From: Opitutia bacterium
GTDB lineage: Bacteria > Verrucomicrobiota > Verrucomicrobiia > Opitutales > Coraliomargaritaceae
Length of the DNA stretch: 32,113 nt
Direction: 5' to 3'
NCBI GenBank assembly: GCA_029252625.1
Contig: JAQXBA010000027.1
Coordinates: forward strand, 1 to 32,113
Shown here: positions 18,401 through 24,877 of the stretch, piece by piece
Layout: each line of letters starts with the position of its first letter
Position numbering within the stretch: the first letter of the stretch is position 1
The notes under the pieces: generated by a model
Told to the model about the DNA's origin: nothing
The model's input: only the letters and a program-made list of their open reading frames with translations
The model's database searches: none
Program-made: the position numbers and the translations under genes

Positions 18401-20934
18401 TTTGGGATGGTGTAGTGTGCTTCGGCTACTTGAGTCGTGCCTTGACCTTGGCTAGATAAACCTCCCGGATTGGTACCGTCGGTGGTGTAATAAACATAGG
18501 CTAAGAAGTCCGCTCCGACACTGTTGGTCTTGACCCAAATGATGGTGGATGCGCCAGTCCGATCGAGCTGAGTCGCAGTGGCCAAGGCACCGTCTTGGGG
18601 CAGCCAGCCTTCAAAGTCTGCCGATGGGTTGTGAAACGCAAATGTGGCCGCAGAGGCTCCCTGTGGGTTACTGCCGTTGCCGTTTACTGTGGCGCCTCCG
18701 GCGATATACGTCTCCGCGCCTTCGGAGCCGAAAGTGCAACGTGTGACGTCGGTTGCGGCGAATTTTTCGGGACCAACACGATCTATGAAAGTGGGTTGCT
18801 CGTAGCCGAGGAATGAGTCAGTTGCCAAGGCCGGGGGATTGTCACGTGGGTCGCCACCGGAATGGTCGATATCGTTGAGATCAATGCCGCCATCGAGTCT
18901 AAGTAAAACGTTTTCGGCAGAGCCATCGACGCGGGCGATGAAGCGCACTTTGGTGCCGTTCGTAATGCGGGGCACGGTTGCGGTGTAGGCATAGTCATCG
19001 TTTTCTAGGTTGCTGATGATCGGTTGGTTCTCAGGTGGCAGCGTGTCGCCGTGGAAGTCCGCATCTCCATTGGGGCCGTCGCGGCGGAGCACATCCACAG
19101 TGCCGGCTTCAATACCATCTTGATAAATTGTAAGCGGGCGGCCACCAGTCCTGGCCCAAGGCGCAGACGGGTCGGGGTTTTTCCAGCCGAACACGAAGTA
19201 GCCGCCTACAGGAATTACAGTGGAGCCGTTTTCGATCTCCCATGCGTATTTGTAAAAGCCCTGACTATAATCGGAGTAGTTGTAGAGGTAATCACCGGGG
19301 AGATAGCTGGAGTCAAAGCTGCGACCATGGCCAGTCGAGTAATCGTCATTGAGCATGAATAGCATGGTCACGCCATCCGCGTCGGTCATATTGCCGTTTT
19401 CGCGTTTGTCCATACGCTCGTAAATGATGACGTCGGCGTCGGAGTATTTGCCGAGCTGGTACCCGCGAGCAAATTGCTCGTGGATGTAAAGGATGTTGGG
19501 CACGCGACGGTCATCCCATTGCCCAAGGAAGGAGGTGTTCGCATGGCGAGGGAAGGCACCGCCGGATTCGCCGAGCGTTTCGGCTTGATAATTGCCGTCA
19601 GTATAGAGCAATCCCAGGCCGGCACGGGTAAAATACATAGCGTGCTGTAGTTCGCGACGGGAGGCATAGTCGTTGTCATGGCTCTGCGCGTGCATCACCG
19701 TGAGTGCGGGGTCGAAGCCGCCAGCACCGGAGCTATCAAATCCATTGAGTCCATTCCAAGGGCTACCGAGGCGGTCGTTGAATTGCTGGCGCAATGGATT
19801 ATCCACCAGTCGCATGCCCGCATCAAAGAAGGGGCCGTAGCCGGGCGGTTCACCAAGGTGTTCACCAAAGAGCATGGCATCGTCGCGCGGAGCTTCGGTG
19901 TTGAACACGGAGTCGCGGTGGTTGCCGTCGCTGAAGCCACGGGTGATATTGAACTGTTCCTGCACTTGGCCGAGATAGCCATAGGAATTGCTGTCTTTAT
20001 CCTCGCCGAAGGTCGCGCCGAAAAAGTCAGCTTGAGCATGTTTCACCGCATCGAGTCGGAGGCCATCGGCATTGGTGCGATCCATCAGCCAGCGGGCGGC
20101 TCGGTTGAGATAGTCTTGCACATATTCTTCATAGACGGAGGCATTCGCCTGTATGTAAAGTTGCGCACGGATGAAAATATCGCTGTCGTTCGGAGTTGAA
20201 TTGCCCTCCGTGATGAGCAATGTCTCAGCGATATCGAGCAGTCCACCGAAGCCGACATAGTTATAGTTCTTGTCGTAATAATATTGCTCCGGGCGATCGA
20301 GATCGCGGATGATTTTGATCTTCGGAAAGGTATCACCTTCGTTCGGGCCAAAGTTATAGTTGGTGGTGCCCGGTTCTTGGGCGATGTCGATCAGGTCGGC
20401 GAGGCCGAGGTTTTGCACCTGCCAAGCGCTGTTCCAGTCGCGGGTGTTGTCCCATTTACGGTAGAAGCCTTCTTGAGTTGTCTTGAGGTGGAAGTCCTCT
20501 GGCACGAGGCCGGGGTAAACATCGATCGGGGTGTCTTCGTTATAGCCAGGTATGTCGAAGGCTCGGTGGTTCATGATGTTATCAAAGTAGATGCGGATGC
20601 CGAAGCGGTGTGCCACCCGCACCAGTTCGAGGAGTTCAGCCTCCGTGCCGTAGCGGGTGCGAACGGTATTACGCTGATCTTTACTGCCGAGATCGAATGG
20701 ATCCCAGAGGTCGTAACCGACCGAGAGCCCACCGCTGCCCTTGGTTGGGGGGGGGAGCCAGAGAGACGAATAGCCTGCCTCAGCGAGCTCGGGCATCTTA
20801 CGGGTGATCTCTGCCCAGTCCGTATTGAAATACTGGAGCATCGCCTCGCCATAGCTGGTTCGACTAATCAAGCAGAATAGTACGAGCAGGAAGGCATTGG
20901 CGCGGCAAGTCAGTCGATTAGTTAAGTGAGGCAT
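12433..20934 (-). CDS. Giant secreted GH13 + GH57-like bifunctional amylase/pullulanase
   Basis: One uninterrupted frame encodes 2833 residues. After a signal peptide (about 1-30) comes a GH13 barrel with DNIMNH (118-123), DGLRLDAVKH (nucleophile D295), LFGEHLGE (E358) and SHDND (D420). Beta-sandwich and Ig-like modules fill about 600-1360. An Asp-rich TSP3-like stalk (many DTDGDGLPDG-type units) spans about 1365-1725, then a DOMON/glucodextranase-C-like module (about 1735-1990). A GH57-like barrel starts with ITHGNQP (H2011) and has IFWPAERVVDD (probable nucleophile E2140). A beta domain with DIDLDGEDEYLLYN, as in GH57 amylopullulanases, and a terminal TSP3 plus FYKIEITRP domain end it. It likely degrades branched alpha-glucan at the cell surface or outside. 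An operator lies 92 bases upstream of the start, and the next gene is 9 bases downstream. The GH57 part is called on motifs alone. Confidence 0.88.
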   Translation of the reverse strand: MPHLTNRLTCRANAFLLVLFCLISRTSYGEAMLQYFNTDWAEITRKMPELAEAGYSSLWLPPPTKGSGGLSVGYDLWDPFDLGSKDQRNTVRTRYGTEAELLELVRVAHRFGIRIYFDNIMNHRAFDIPGYNEDTPIDVYPGLVPEDFHLKTTQEGFYRKWDNTRDWNSAWQVQNLGLADLIDIAQEPGTTNYNFGPNEGDTFPKIKIIRDLDRPEQYYYDKNYNYVGFGGLLDIAETLLITEGNSTPNDSDIFIRAQLYIQANASVYEEYVQDYLNRAARWLMDRTNADGLRLDAVKHAQADFFGATFGEDKDSNSYGYLGQVQEQFNITRGFSDGNHRDSVFNTEAPRDDAMLFGEHLGEPPGYGPFFDAGMRLVDNPLRQQFNDRLGSPWNGLNGFDSSGAGGFDPALTVMHAQSHDNDYASRRELQHAMYFTRAGLGLLYTDGNYQAETLGESGGAFPRHANTSFLGQWDDRRVPNILYIHEQFARGYQLGKYSDADVIIYERMDKRENGNMTDADGVTMLFMLNDDYSTGHGRSFDSSYLPGDYLYNYSDYSQGFYKYAWEIENGSTVIPVGGYFVFGWKNPDPSAPWARTGGRPLTIYQDGIEAGTVDVLRRDGPNGDADFHGDTLPPENQPIISNLENDDYAYTATVPRITNGTKVRFIARVDGSAENVLLRLDGGIDLNDIDHSGGDPRDNPPALATDSFLGYEQPTFIDRVGPEKFAATDVTRCTFGSEGAETYIAGGATVNGNGSNPQGASAATFAFHNPSADFEGWLPQDGALATATQLDRTGASTIIWVKTNSVGADFLAYVYYTTDGTNPGGLSSQGQGTTQVAEAHYTIPNTAGGDNWWRAEIDPTPAGTLKYKIGVYKTGAASVFPSGAPEVALKTEMMTTFQTGERDLTTVTVRPHNDYGVSETGLEEGMHMIAARAFLDRNGKASIYNTFKQTFYYDTERPQGEIRYPENNGDTVSGSNYGVVVRTDATVEEVWYRIEDADTSNDDMETGVSNGNGVGFEPFTDTDQDSIYDEGEAYEDLNENGTWDNNLTENWVLASELTASLNITPSDPSYRKEWRLDYSNIPASNIGDGTAVIKVRLRELSSAAYQDFALSDSNGHYTTLVRNVAVDGPDERVFIAFPASDGQIVDDSYVMKVYFTKPLADGLSESQLKDRFLIRIGSSEQGNLGDSQSRDDYSIIYNETSDYHALAFQLPNLYNDLPSYDHKITVTHDRPLGTDFESSRIVRALPVTTPRVLIINPPELGSDGRPYEIILPDIPNPIATDRQFTIQVATNLDATNVTLNFVNLRGSSITPATPPTFEEGSSRFWNFLWSDIAAGSYRFTATVTSPGGNNTADRNTTVLFRELVAESDADTDDDDDGLLDNDENTAQKLPIVTSDQWTNGDIHTYYAYGSSNPFSPDTDGDGLPDGLEVGWRNATQIGEAFTDTGYDHDSDVLTPAIGAGNTVFDWNDDNNNGAHDAGELSEPFTDTDTNSIYAFGTILTTDTNGDGFPNFIADLDPPFYNTVDNYGSVPNVDSISLGGDRTRQAAGTVTDPTDPDTDNDGIMDGVEDANCNGWVDGDGASIDPTFNPWLARDWPDGILDSADTWLETDPNNPDSDTDGASDGYGEDTNFDGVIEGDTNADRNYDAGEAWSETDPLNRDTDGDGLPDGWEKDNGLDPLDDGVDSLRTATAADGDPDQGGTGDPDGDGFDNVTELANGTRPLEDDNVPPPLANSIIIGPGEDDTVGNVVNLNEFTDWTIDDLLALDEYDGNGTNNQGSDIYKAYDGFDESRDIVAFYFRDGGADGKVYFRFDFHDLQAFAEEGNLDAYIVIDTGNTAVGESALPEEVDTRTNMLWEAVVAIYSADNGAVYLDTDSGDNTTAIGEDLFAKGVVRRTQADANGFGQAYFNSELDSLEASISRQALIDAGWNGTADNLNFQVYTTRDGIDNSGPGAGDIGGRSDVRDSIRNDFIASSYYKDQSNLGGDKSILYSWFSRTGDNDRGKRAKIALITHGNQPIRSANEMHDRINDDAGAGYFRMVDAHDAFNAAVNLHITPTLASALQWAVADPAVGKAYRDGPTLNARISGLLVSGDAMLFGTTFADQVVPFATTAFTQDSVDLADTVLTEIYSSAPSKTIFWPAERVVDDGVLATINSMGFTHTVVDQMRHYFKWFGRTNALGESGYRINEVNGIELFPIHDFASTFRFLNEDSGLNLSLRELLSRRARSGTADQVLCLLNDWEDFRTGTNADAYDLNLRWLANRPWIELVTLEDVATGQVDLSQPADGLGDTWGTIDRGTGQSLVTTAKDFIDHATQENYANWYDGQGSREEGLAGKTFEVRSGINLPDTFGEVGFNGIADDTWTEVDAIGSNDTAQLGRTAAHAAMFVTAFHNQQNNDLSKFSTGAYIYPDTDFNNLADFSKRAQSQMRFAALYKRVDTWAAAAPAVAIASAEDIDLDGEDEYLLYNASSFAVLEAIGGRCVAAFARNAQSGAVYQIIGTQPTYAGGETEDEGTTNVDGSQIGARRTSAFKDWSANGSTQYVNSLYAVAASGSGTGWTFTAPGGHIVKTITLDNLKPELQAAYALSGDVNRLYVRNGLSPNLWNLISRGQYDLDPLVDEFPTPRVHLLNRGGVEPVSVALSYDVNTEVNSSAVDDEPGTTEWDALNMRNQALTQQIEFSNKIGQNNFTASLMLETSATDNDGDTLPNWWERDNGLNPDLGTGHDGSAGNTDGDPYTNYEEFVLGLDPDSAEFNCLPQGLIEGDGSGGFTVTFPVLAGRSYRVWYVDDLTQTWQTAGSSFSISEDNTAHVFTDDGTETTPDPTTIDNRFYKIEITRP

Positions 20935-21025
20935 GAGTCAAGAAAACCTAATTGAATATAGATCAATTCGGGATTTTATAAAGCATATTGAGCCTGTTTC
21001 ATTACGAGGGGAATGACTTGCATAA

Positions 21026-21038
21026 TTCAACAGTTTAA
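21026..21038. promoter_or_regulatory. Putative LacI-type operator upstream of the giant GH13-GH57 gene
   Basis: TTCAACAGTTTAA differs at one position from the palindrome TTCAACnGTTGAA. It sits 92 bases before the ATG at 20934, the same distance as the copy at 23766 from its gene. Confidence 0.75.
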
Positions 21039-21149
21039 CCGTGTGGAGCGATCACCGTCGAACAAGTCTCGGCACTTGCGATCTTTTGTATCTGCCAGTT
21101 GGAGAGATTCGAGGTGTGCACAGTGCTAAGTTCATTATATCTGAGTTTA

Positions 21150-21162
21150 TTCAACTGTCGAC
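21150..21162. promoter_or_regulatory. Putative second operator in the lacI / giant-enzyme divergent region
   Basis: TTCAACTGTCGAC keeps the left half-site exactly and has two mismatches in the right half. It lies 50 bases before lacI and 34 bases from the operator at 21196, which could allow paired binding. Confidence 0.5.
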
Positions 21163-21195
21163 AAGTGTCAGCCGTTACTCCTTACTAGAATATGA

Positions 21196-21208
21196 TTCAA
21201 CTGTTTAA
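21196..21208. promoter_or_regulatory. Putative autoregulatory operator touching the lacI start
   Basis: TTCAACTGTTTAA (one mismatch to the palindrome) ends three bases before the lacI ATG at 21212. Binding here would block transcription elongation or initiation of lacI itself. Confidence 0.7.
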
Positions 21209-21211
21209 TTT

Positions 21212-22249
21212 ATGTCCAACACCCCCGAAAGACGCCCCAATATGCAACAGATCGCGGATGCCGCGGGTGTGAGTAAATCGGCAGTTTCTTTGGCTCTGCG
21301 CAACGATCCACGTATTCCGGAGGCGACCCGTATGCGCATCCAGCAGTTCGCGAATGAAATGGGTTACCGTCGCAATCCGGTCGTGGATTCGCTGATGACG
21401 CAGTTGCGCGCTGGGCGTCAGCCGACCTTTCAGGCCAATCTCGCGTTGATCAATTGTTCGCCGCTCAAAGATCTCAACCAGAATCACACGTTTAAGCGTT
21501 TACGTGACGGTGTCTTACTCCGAGGGGAGCAGCTCGGCTATGGAATCGAAGAGTTTTGGTTACAGCAGCCAGATATGCGCCCCGAACGTCTGAAGCAGAT
21601 CGTTGAGACCCGTGGTATTCGTGGGCTGGTTCTAATTGCTGCGCTAGATCTGGATACGATCCACGCCAGTTACTCCAAGTTTTGGTATGACTTTGCCTGT
21701 TCGGTGATCGGTGTAACGCATTTGAACAACCAACTAAATTGTTCTTCGAATGATCAATATTTGACTGCGCGTCGAGCGACTCAAAAAGTGCTGGAGATGG
21801 GGTATAAGCGTCCACTGCTGGTATTACCTAAAAAGGATGATGCACTGTTGGATGAAAAGTTTAGCGCGGGCTTTTACAGTGCATGCCGGCAGTTGTCACA
21901 GCAGGATCAATTGGAGCTGTTAGCTTTGGAGACGGGAGATATTGCTTCCGCGGTGGCTGCGATCCGCAAGCAGCAGCCCGATGTTGTGCTGACTAACAAG
22001 CTGGAACTCTATGACGCGCTGGTTGAAGATGGTCTGAAGATCCCTAAAGAACTAGGGCTGGTGCACTTAGATTGGCACGTCGGCATCCCGCAACTAGCCG
22101 GCATGCGTCAGAATAATCGTGAAGTCGGCAGCGCCGGCGTCGATTTGGTGGTCGGCCAATTGCAAAAGAATGAGTTTGGTGTACAAGAGCACCCTAAGAT
22201 GGTGCAGATCGAAAGCATATGGGTCGATGGGCCGAGTTTGAAGTCCTAG
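21212..22249 (+). CDS. LacI-family transcriptional regulator of the alpha-glucan locus
   Basis: This 345-residue protein starts with a LacI-type helix-turn-helix and hinge: NMQQIADAAGVSKSAVSLAL (10-29), then RIPEATRMRIQQFANEMGYRRNP. A periplasmic-binding-protein-like effector domain follows (about 70-340), with blocks such as GLVLIAALD and the L.LDWHVGIPQLAGMRQNNREVG region typical of sugar-sensing members. The ligand is inferred to be a maltodextrin-type sugar from the neighbours. It is divergent from the giant GH13-GH57 gene, with three copies of the shared palindrome between them. The start at 21212 has no Shine-Dalgarno and an operator ends three bases upstream; a second ATG at 21242 (MQQIADAAGV) is possible. 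It converges on the LolA-like gene with a 17-base gap. Confidence 0.9.
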   Translation: MSNTPERRPNMQQIADAAGVSKSAVSLALRNDPRIPEATRMRIQQFANEMGYRRNPVVDSLMTQLRAGRQPTFQANLALINCSPLKDLNQNHTFKRLRDGVLLRGEQLGYGIEEFWLQQPDMRPERLKQIVETRGIRGLVLIAALDLDTIHASYSKFWYDFACSVIGVTHLNNQLNCSSNDQYLTARRATQKVLEMGYKRPLLVLPKKDDALLDEKFSAGFYSACRQLSQQDQLELLALETGDIASAVAAIRKQQPDVVLTNKLELYDALVEDGLKIPKELGLVHLDWHVGIPQLAGMRQNNREVGSAGVDLVVGQLQKNEFGVQEHPKMVQIESIWVDGPSLKS

Positions 22250-22266
22250 TGATACTGTGAGGTAAT

Positions 22267-22971
22267 CTAATTGGTGACTTTAGGCAGTTCAAAAAGGAAG
22301 TTCGCCAGAGGCGTATTGTAGACCACCTTGTGAATTACTATTTTACCAATTTCTCCAGTGATTTCGTCTGTAAGGGTCAGCTCCTTGGGTTGGATGAACG
22401 GCGTCGTTTTTTTTTGAAAACTGATGTATCGTATGCTACGAATTAAATGTGCTTCGCCATCTGTAATTTCGGAAAGTTGTAGAGCTTTGGGGGTGCATTT
22501 TCCCGTATTTAGATTAGGCTTTTCGCTTTGAGTGTATTCGATTGAGTAGCCTTCGAATATGGGGCTACTCAGATCAAAACCATTTCTATCCTTGAAGTGG
22601 AATTCTGGGTTGAGTGCCAAAAGATCCAGTAGGTTTTCCGCGGCATTTTTGCCTTCTAGTTGCCGAACGGACTCTTGTCCGTTGATGGAGTTTTTGGTCC
22701 ACAGTTGCTCCTGATTGTGGATAATATGGGCTCTTGTCAGGTGGTTCTTGCCCCGAATGGTAGCCCTAAGTTTGTTTTGTCCTTTAGTTATGAGTGTTAA
22801 ATTCAAGTTGGTTTCACCCATCGACATATTTCCATGTAGGCGGATACTTTCGGTATTCGTGTGGATTTGAGCGTGGGCGTTGATTGCGCCCAACGCAAAT
22901 ATGCCGATGCAGATCAAGCGATGGATGGATAGATACATTCGACGAGTGATGCTCTTGTTCAGAGCCTGCAT
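22267..22971 (-). CDS. Secreted LolA-like / outer-membrane lipoprotein-sorting-like protein
   Basis: The frame gives 234 residues from the ATG at 22971, or 223 from the ATG at 22938. The latter yields a cleaner signal peptide (MYLSIHRLICIGIFALGAIN, Ala-X-Ala near the AHA). The mature part looks like a LolA/LolB-type half-barrel: a SIRLHGNMSMG strand, a long series of beta strands with KGQNKLRATIRG, an ENLLDLLALNPEF helix, and a C-terminal NTPLANFLFELPKV block typical of that superfamily. Its role is unknown; carrying a hydrophobic ligand is possible. It contains an A9 tract near 22407-22415. A strong terminator sits just before the start, so it must use its own start site or read-through. Confidence 0.6.
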   Translation of the reverse strand: MQALNKSITRRMYLSIHRLICIGIFALGAINAHAQIHTNTESIRLHGNMSMGETNLNLTLITKGQNKLRATIRGKNHLTRAHIIHNQEQLWTKNSINGQESVRQLEGKNAAENLLDLLALNPEFHFKDRNGFDLSSPIFEGYSIEYTQSEKPNLNTGKCTPKALQLSEITDGEAHLIRSIRYISFQKKTTPFIQPKELTLTDEITGEIGKIVIHKVVYNTPLANFLFELPKVTN

Positions 22972-22979
22972 GATGATAC

Positions 22980-23014
22980 AAAAAAGCCGTTGATGTTAAA
23001 ATCAACGGCTTTTT
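22980..23014 (-). terminator. Rho-independent terminator of the PEP-CTERM gene
   Basis: A 14-bp perfect stem (22981-22994 with 23001-23014, core GCCGTTGAT, 6-base loop) carries an A/T-tract on both sides, so it can stop transcription in either direction. On the minus strand it follows the stop of the 214-residue PEP-CTERM gene by about 16 bases and ends in T6. Confidence 0.88.
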
Positions 23015-23029
23015 GAAATAAGTTTAGCT

Positions 23030-23674
23030 TTAGTTACGCTGACGACGACGCAGCGCGACGAAAGTCATACCGAATAGTCCCGCGATCAGTGCACAGGTGC
23101 CTGGCTCGGGAACAACTGTGAAGTTAGCAGTGAAGTTGGAGTCACCGTTGTTTTCGGCGTGAGTGCCGCTTCCGCCGCCTCCGCCAGTGTAAGTAAAAGG
23201 AGCTTCGTACATCACCGCGATAGTGTGGTTACCACTTGATAGGCCACTAAGCAGATCGACACTACTTTCTTCTGAATACCAGCGCTGATCGCCGCCAGAG
23301 CCATTAACGTTGTCTTCATTGAATCCGAGTGTAATTTCAGTGAATGCAGCGCCATTGATGCTATAAAATACTGAAGCACCTGAAATGTTGTCTGTGTCAT
23401 TCTTGTACGTTAGAACACTGCCGCCGTTGAGAACCAGGCTGTCGGATGTAGTCGTGTCGAATGTGCCTAAATTGAATCCGTTGAATCCAACAGTGTTGAG
23501 TGTTGGGGTGAAGCCGTTTGGAGCGTGACGAGCGTCACCCAATAATGTGGATTCGTAAAGGGTGCTTGTGCCATTGTTTGAAATGACGACGCCTGTTCCA
23601 AATATACCGGACGCAGCAGATAGAGACGAAACAGCAATTGCTGCTGCTCCAAGGATTAAGGTAATCTTTTTCAT
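23030..23674 (-). CDS. PEP-CTERM sorting-domain protein (214 aa)
   Basis: A signal peptide (MKKITLILGAAAIAVSSLSA) is followed by a secreted beta-rich domain with no enzymatic motif I recognise, rich in Gly, Asn, Ser and Thr. The C-terminus is a textbook PEP-CTERM: VPEPGTCALIAGLFGMTF, then VALRRRQRN, that is the PEP box, a membrane span and an Arg-rich tail. Such proteins are processed by exosortase/archaeosortase-type enzymes and end on the cell surface or in exopolysaccharide. A site TTCAACAGTTTAA lies 92 bases upstream, so it should respond to the local LacI regulator; glucan binding is one possible role. It has its own terminator. Function otherwise unknown. Confidence 0.85.
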   Translation of the reverse strand: MKKITLILGAAAIAVSSLSAASGIFGTGVVISNNGTSTLYESTLLGDARHAPNGFTPTLNTVGFNGFNLGTFDTTTSDSLVLNGGSVLTYKNDTDNISGASVFYSINGAAFTEITLGFNEDNVNGSGGDQRWYSEESSVDLLSGLSSGNHTIAVMYEAPFTYTGGGGGSGTHAENNGDSNFTANFTVVPEPGTCALIAGLFGMTFVALRRRQRN

Positions 23675-23765
23675 AAATGTGTCTGAGGCTAATTTAAGAG
23701 GCTAATAAAAATTTGTAATAATGCTATGTCACACGAATTTTTCACTTTTGGAAAACTTTTTTGAA

Positions 23766-23778
23766 TTCAACAGTTTAA
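23766..23778. promoter_or_regulatory. Putative LacI-type operator upstream of the 214-aa PEP-CTERM gene
   Basis: TTCAACAGTTTAA is identical to the copy at 21026. It lies 92 bases before the ATG at 23674 and just beyond the stop of the upstream PEP-CTERM gene, so each gene has its own site. Confidence 0.72.
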
Positions 23779-23803
23779 CGGCTTCTAGGTGCTAGCCCGT
23801 TTC

Positions 23804-24646
23804 TTAGCAACTCAGTGGTTGCGTTGCACTTACTCTTCTACCCGAGAGTGTGAGTGTGATCGCCGCCAGACCGGCAAAAAGAGCATAAGCGCTAGGTTCT
23901 GGGACTTCCGAGACTGACAGGCTGTTGACATAGAGATTGTTTTGAGCGTCTCCATTGTCTGTGGCACTTACATAAAACTCGAAATTATTGATTTCGATCG
24001 TCTGCGCCGCTATGCCAGCGACGCTGCCACTGAACAACATGCCCTGCGTCCCTTCCGCGGAAGTGCGGCTAATTTGGTAATTTAAGGAATTCGCTGAGGT
24101 GATTAAAATGGTTACATCAATCAGAGAAGTGCCGCCATACTCATAAATCGCAATATTTGAGCTGTCGGTGTAATTGCCTCCCACGTTGATGCGTGCGCCC
24201 GTGCCGATATCGAATCCAAAGACAGTGTCGCCGTAATGACGTATGTTGAAGCCTTTATTACCGTTGTCGTAGTTCAGTGCGAGTTGAAAGGTGAACTGGT
24301 CGTTCGTGCTCAACGTTGAATCGAACGAGCGGATCGCTGTAGAGAACGCATTGACTGTAGAGGTAACGTCTTGGTTCGCATACATTCCAAAGGACTGACC
24401 TGTTGTGTTAATGTCGCCTGCACCTGAATTTACAGTTGAATCACCTAAGAAATTTCCTGCAAAGACACTGACGGCTCCAGCTTCGACGCTGCCATTGTTG
24501 TCATTTAAACTCCATGCGGCAAAGCCAGTTCCTTGGTTGTCGGTATCATTCCAAGTGGCGTAGTTACTCGCATCATCAGATGCGGTGAGAGCAAAGGCAG
24601 TGCTTGCTGTGGTTCCGAAGAAAAGGGCGGAATTTAAGTATTTCAT
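23804..24646 (-). CDS. PEP-CTERM sorting-domain protein (280 aa)
   Basis: A signal peptide (about residues 1-19, ..ASTAFALTASDD) precedes a secreted domain resembling lectin-like or jelly-roll beta folds (TFQLALNYDNGNKGFNIRHYG and surrounding strands). The end is VPEPSAYALFAGLAAITL, then a short Arg tail (SGRRVSATQ), the PEP-CTERM signal for exosortase processing. No catalytic motif is seen; a carbohydrate-binding or surface role is inferred from the fold impression and the regulon. A perfect palindromic operator lies 68 bases upstream of its ATG, and a weaker copy lies inside the gene at 24428-24440. It is not clearly homologous to the next PEP-CTERM gene outside the sorting tail. Confidence 0.82.
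   Translation of the reverse strand: MKYLNSALFFGTTASTAFALTASDDASNYATWNDTDNQGTGFAAWSLNDNNGSVEAGAVSVFAGNFLGDSTVNSGAGDINTTGQSFGMYANQDVTSTVNAFSTAIRSFDSTLSTNDQFTFQLALNYDNGNKGFNIRHYGDTVFGFDIGTGARINVGGNYTDSSNIAIYEYGGTSLIDVTILITSANSLNYQISRTSAEGTQGMLFSGSVAGIAAQTIEINNFEFYVSATDNGDAQNNLYVNSLSVSEVPEPSAYALFAGLAAITLTLSGRRVSATQPLSC
24428..24440. promoter_or_regulatory. Possible auxiliary operator inside the 280-aa PEP-CTERM gene
   Basis: On the minus strand TTCAACTGTAAAT keeps the left half-site exactly, with three mismatches on the right. It shares 13 bases (ACAGTTGAATCAC) with the perfect site at 24714, 286 bases away. LacI repressors often use a second operator for looping, but codon constraint alone could also explain it. 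Confidence 0.3.
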
Positions 24647-24713
24647 AAGTTCGGAAAGTATTGGGCGATTTCCATATAAGGTGACTTATTATTTAGTCTC
24701 AAAGAGGGCTTCT

Positions 24714-24726
24714 TTCAACAGTTGAA
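24714..24726. promoter_or_regulatory. Putative LacI-type operator, perfect palindrome
   Basis: TTCAACAGTTGAA is a perfect odd palindrome and the best copy in the window. It lies 68 bases upstream of the 280-aa PEP-CTERM gene's ATG (24646), in a 231-base gap that follows the TonB-like gene. Confidence 0.75.
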
Positions 24727-24877
24727 TCACGCATATCGGCCATCGGTTGTCGGAGCCTCGCCATACTCGGGGTTCGGTAGATGCCTAACTATTCACTACA
24801 TATTTATTACAGTTTGCATCGTTTGTTCTATTCTAATGGCCACGTCAAGGAAGCCACCGACTTTACATCCTCATCGC

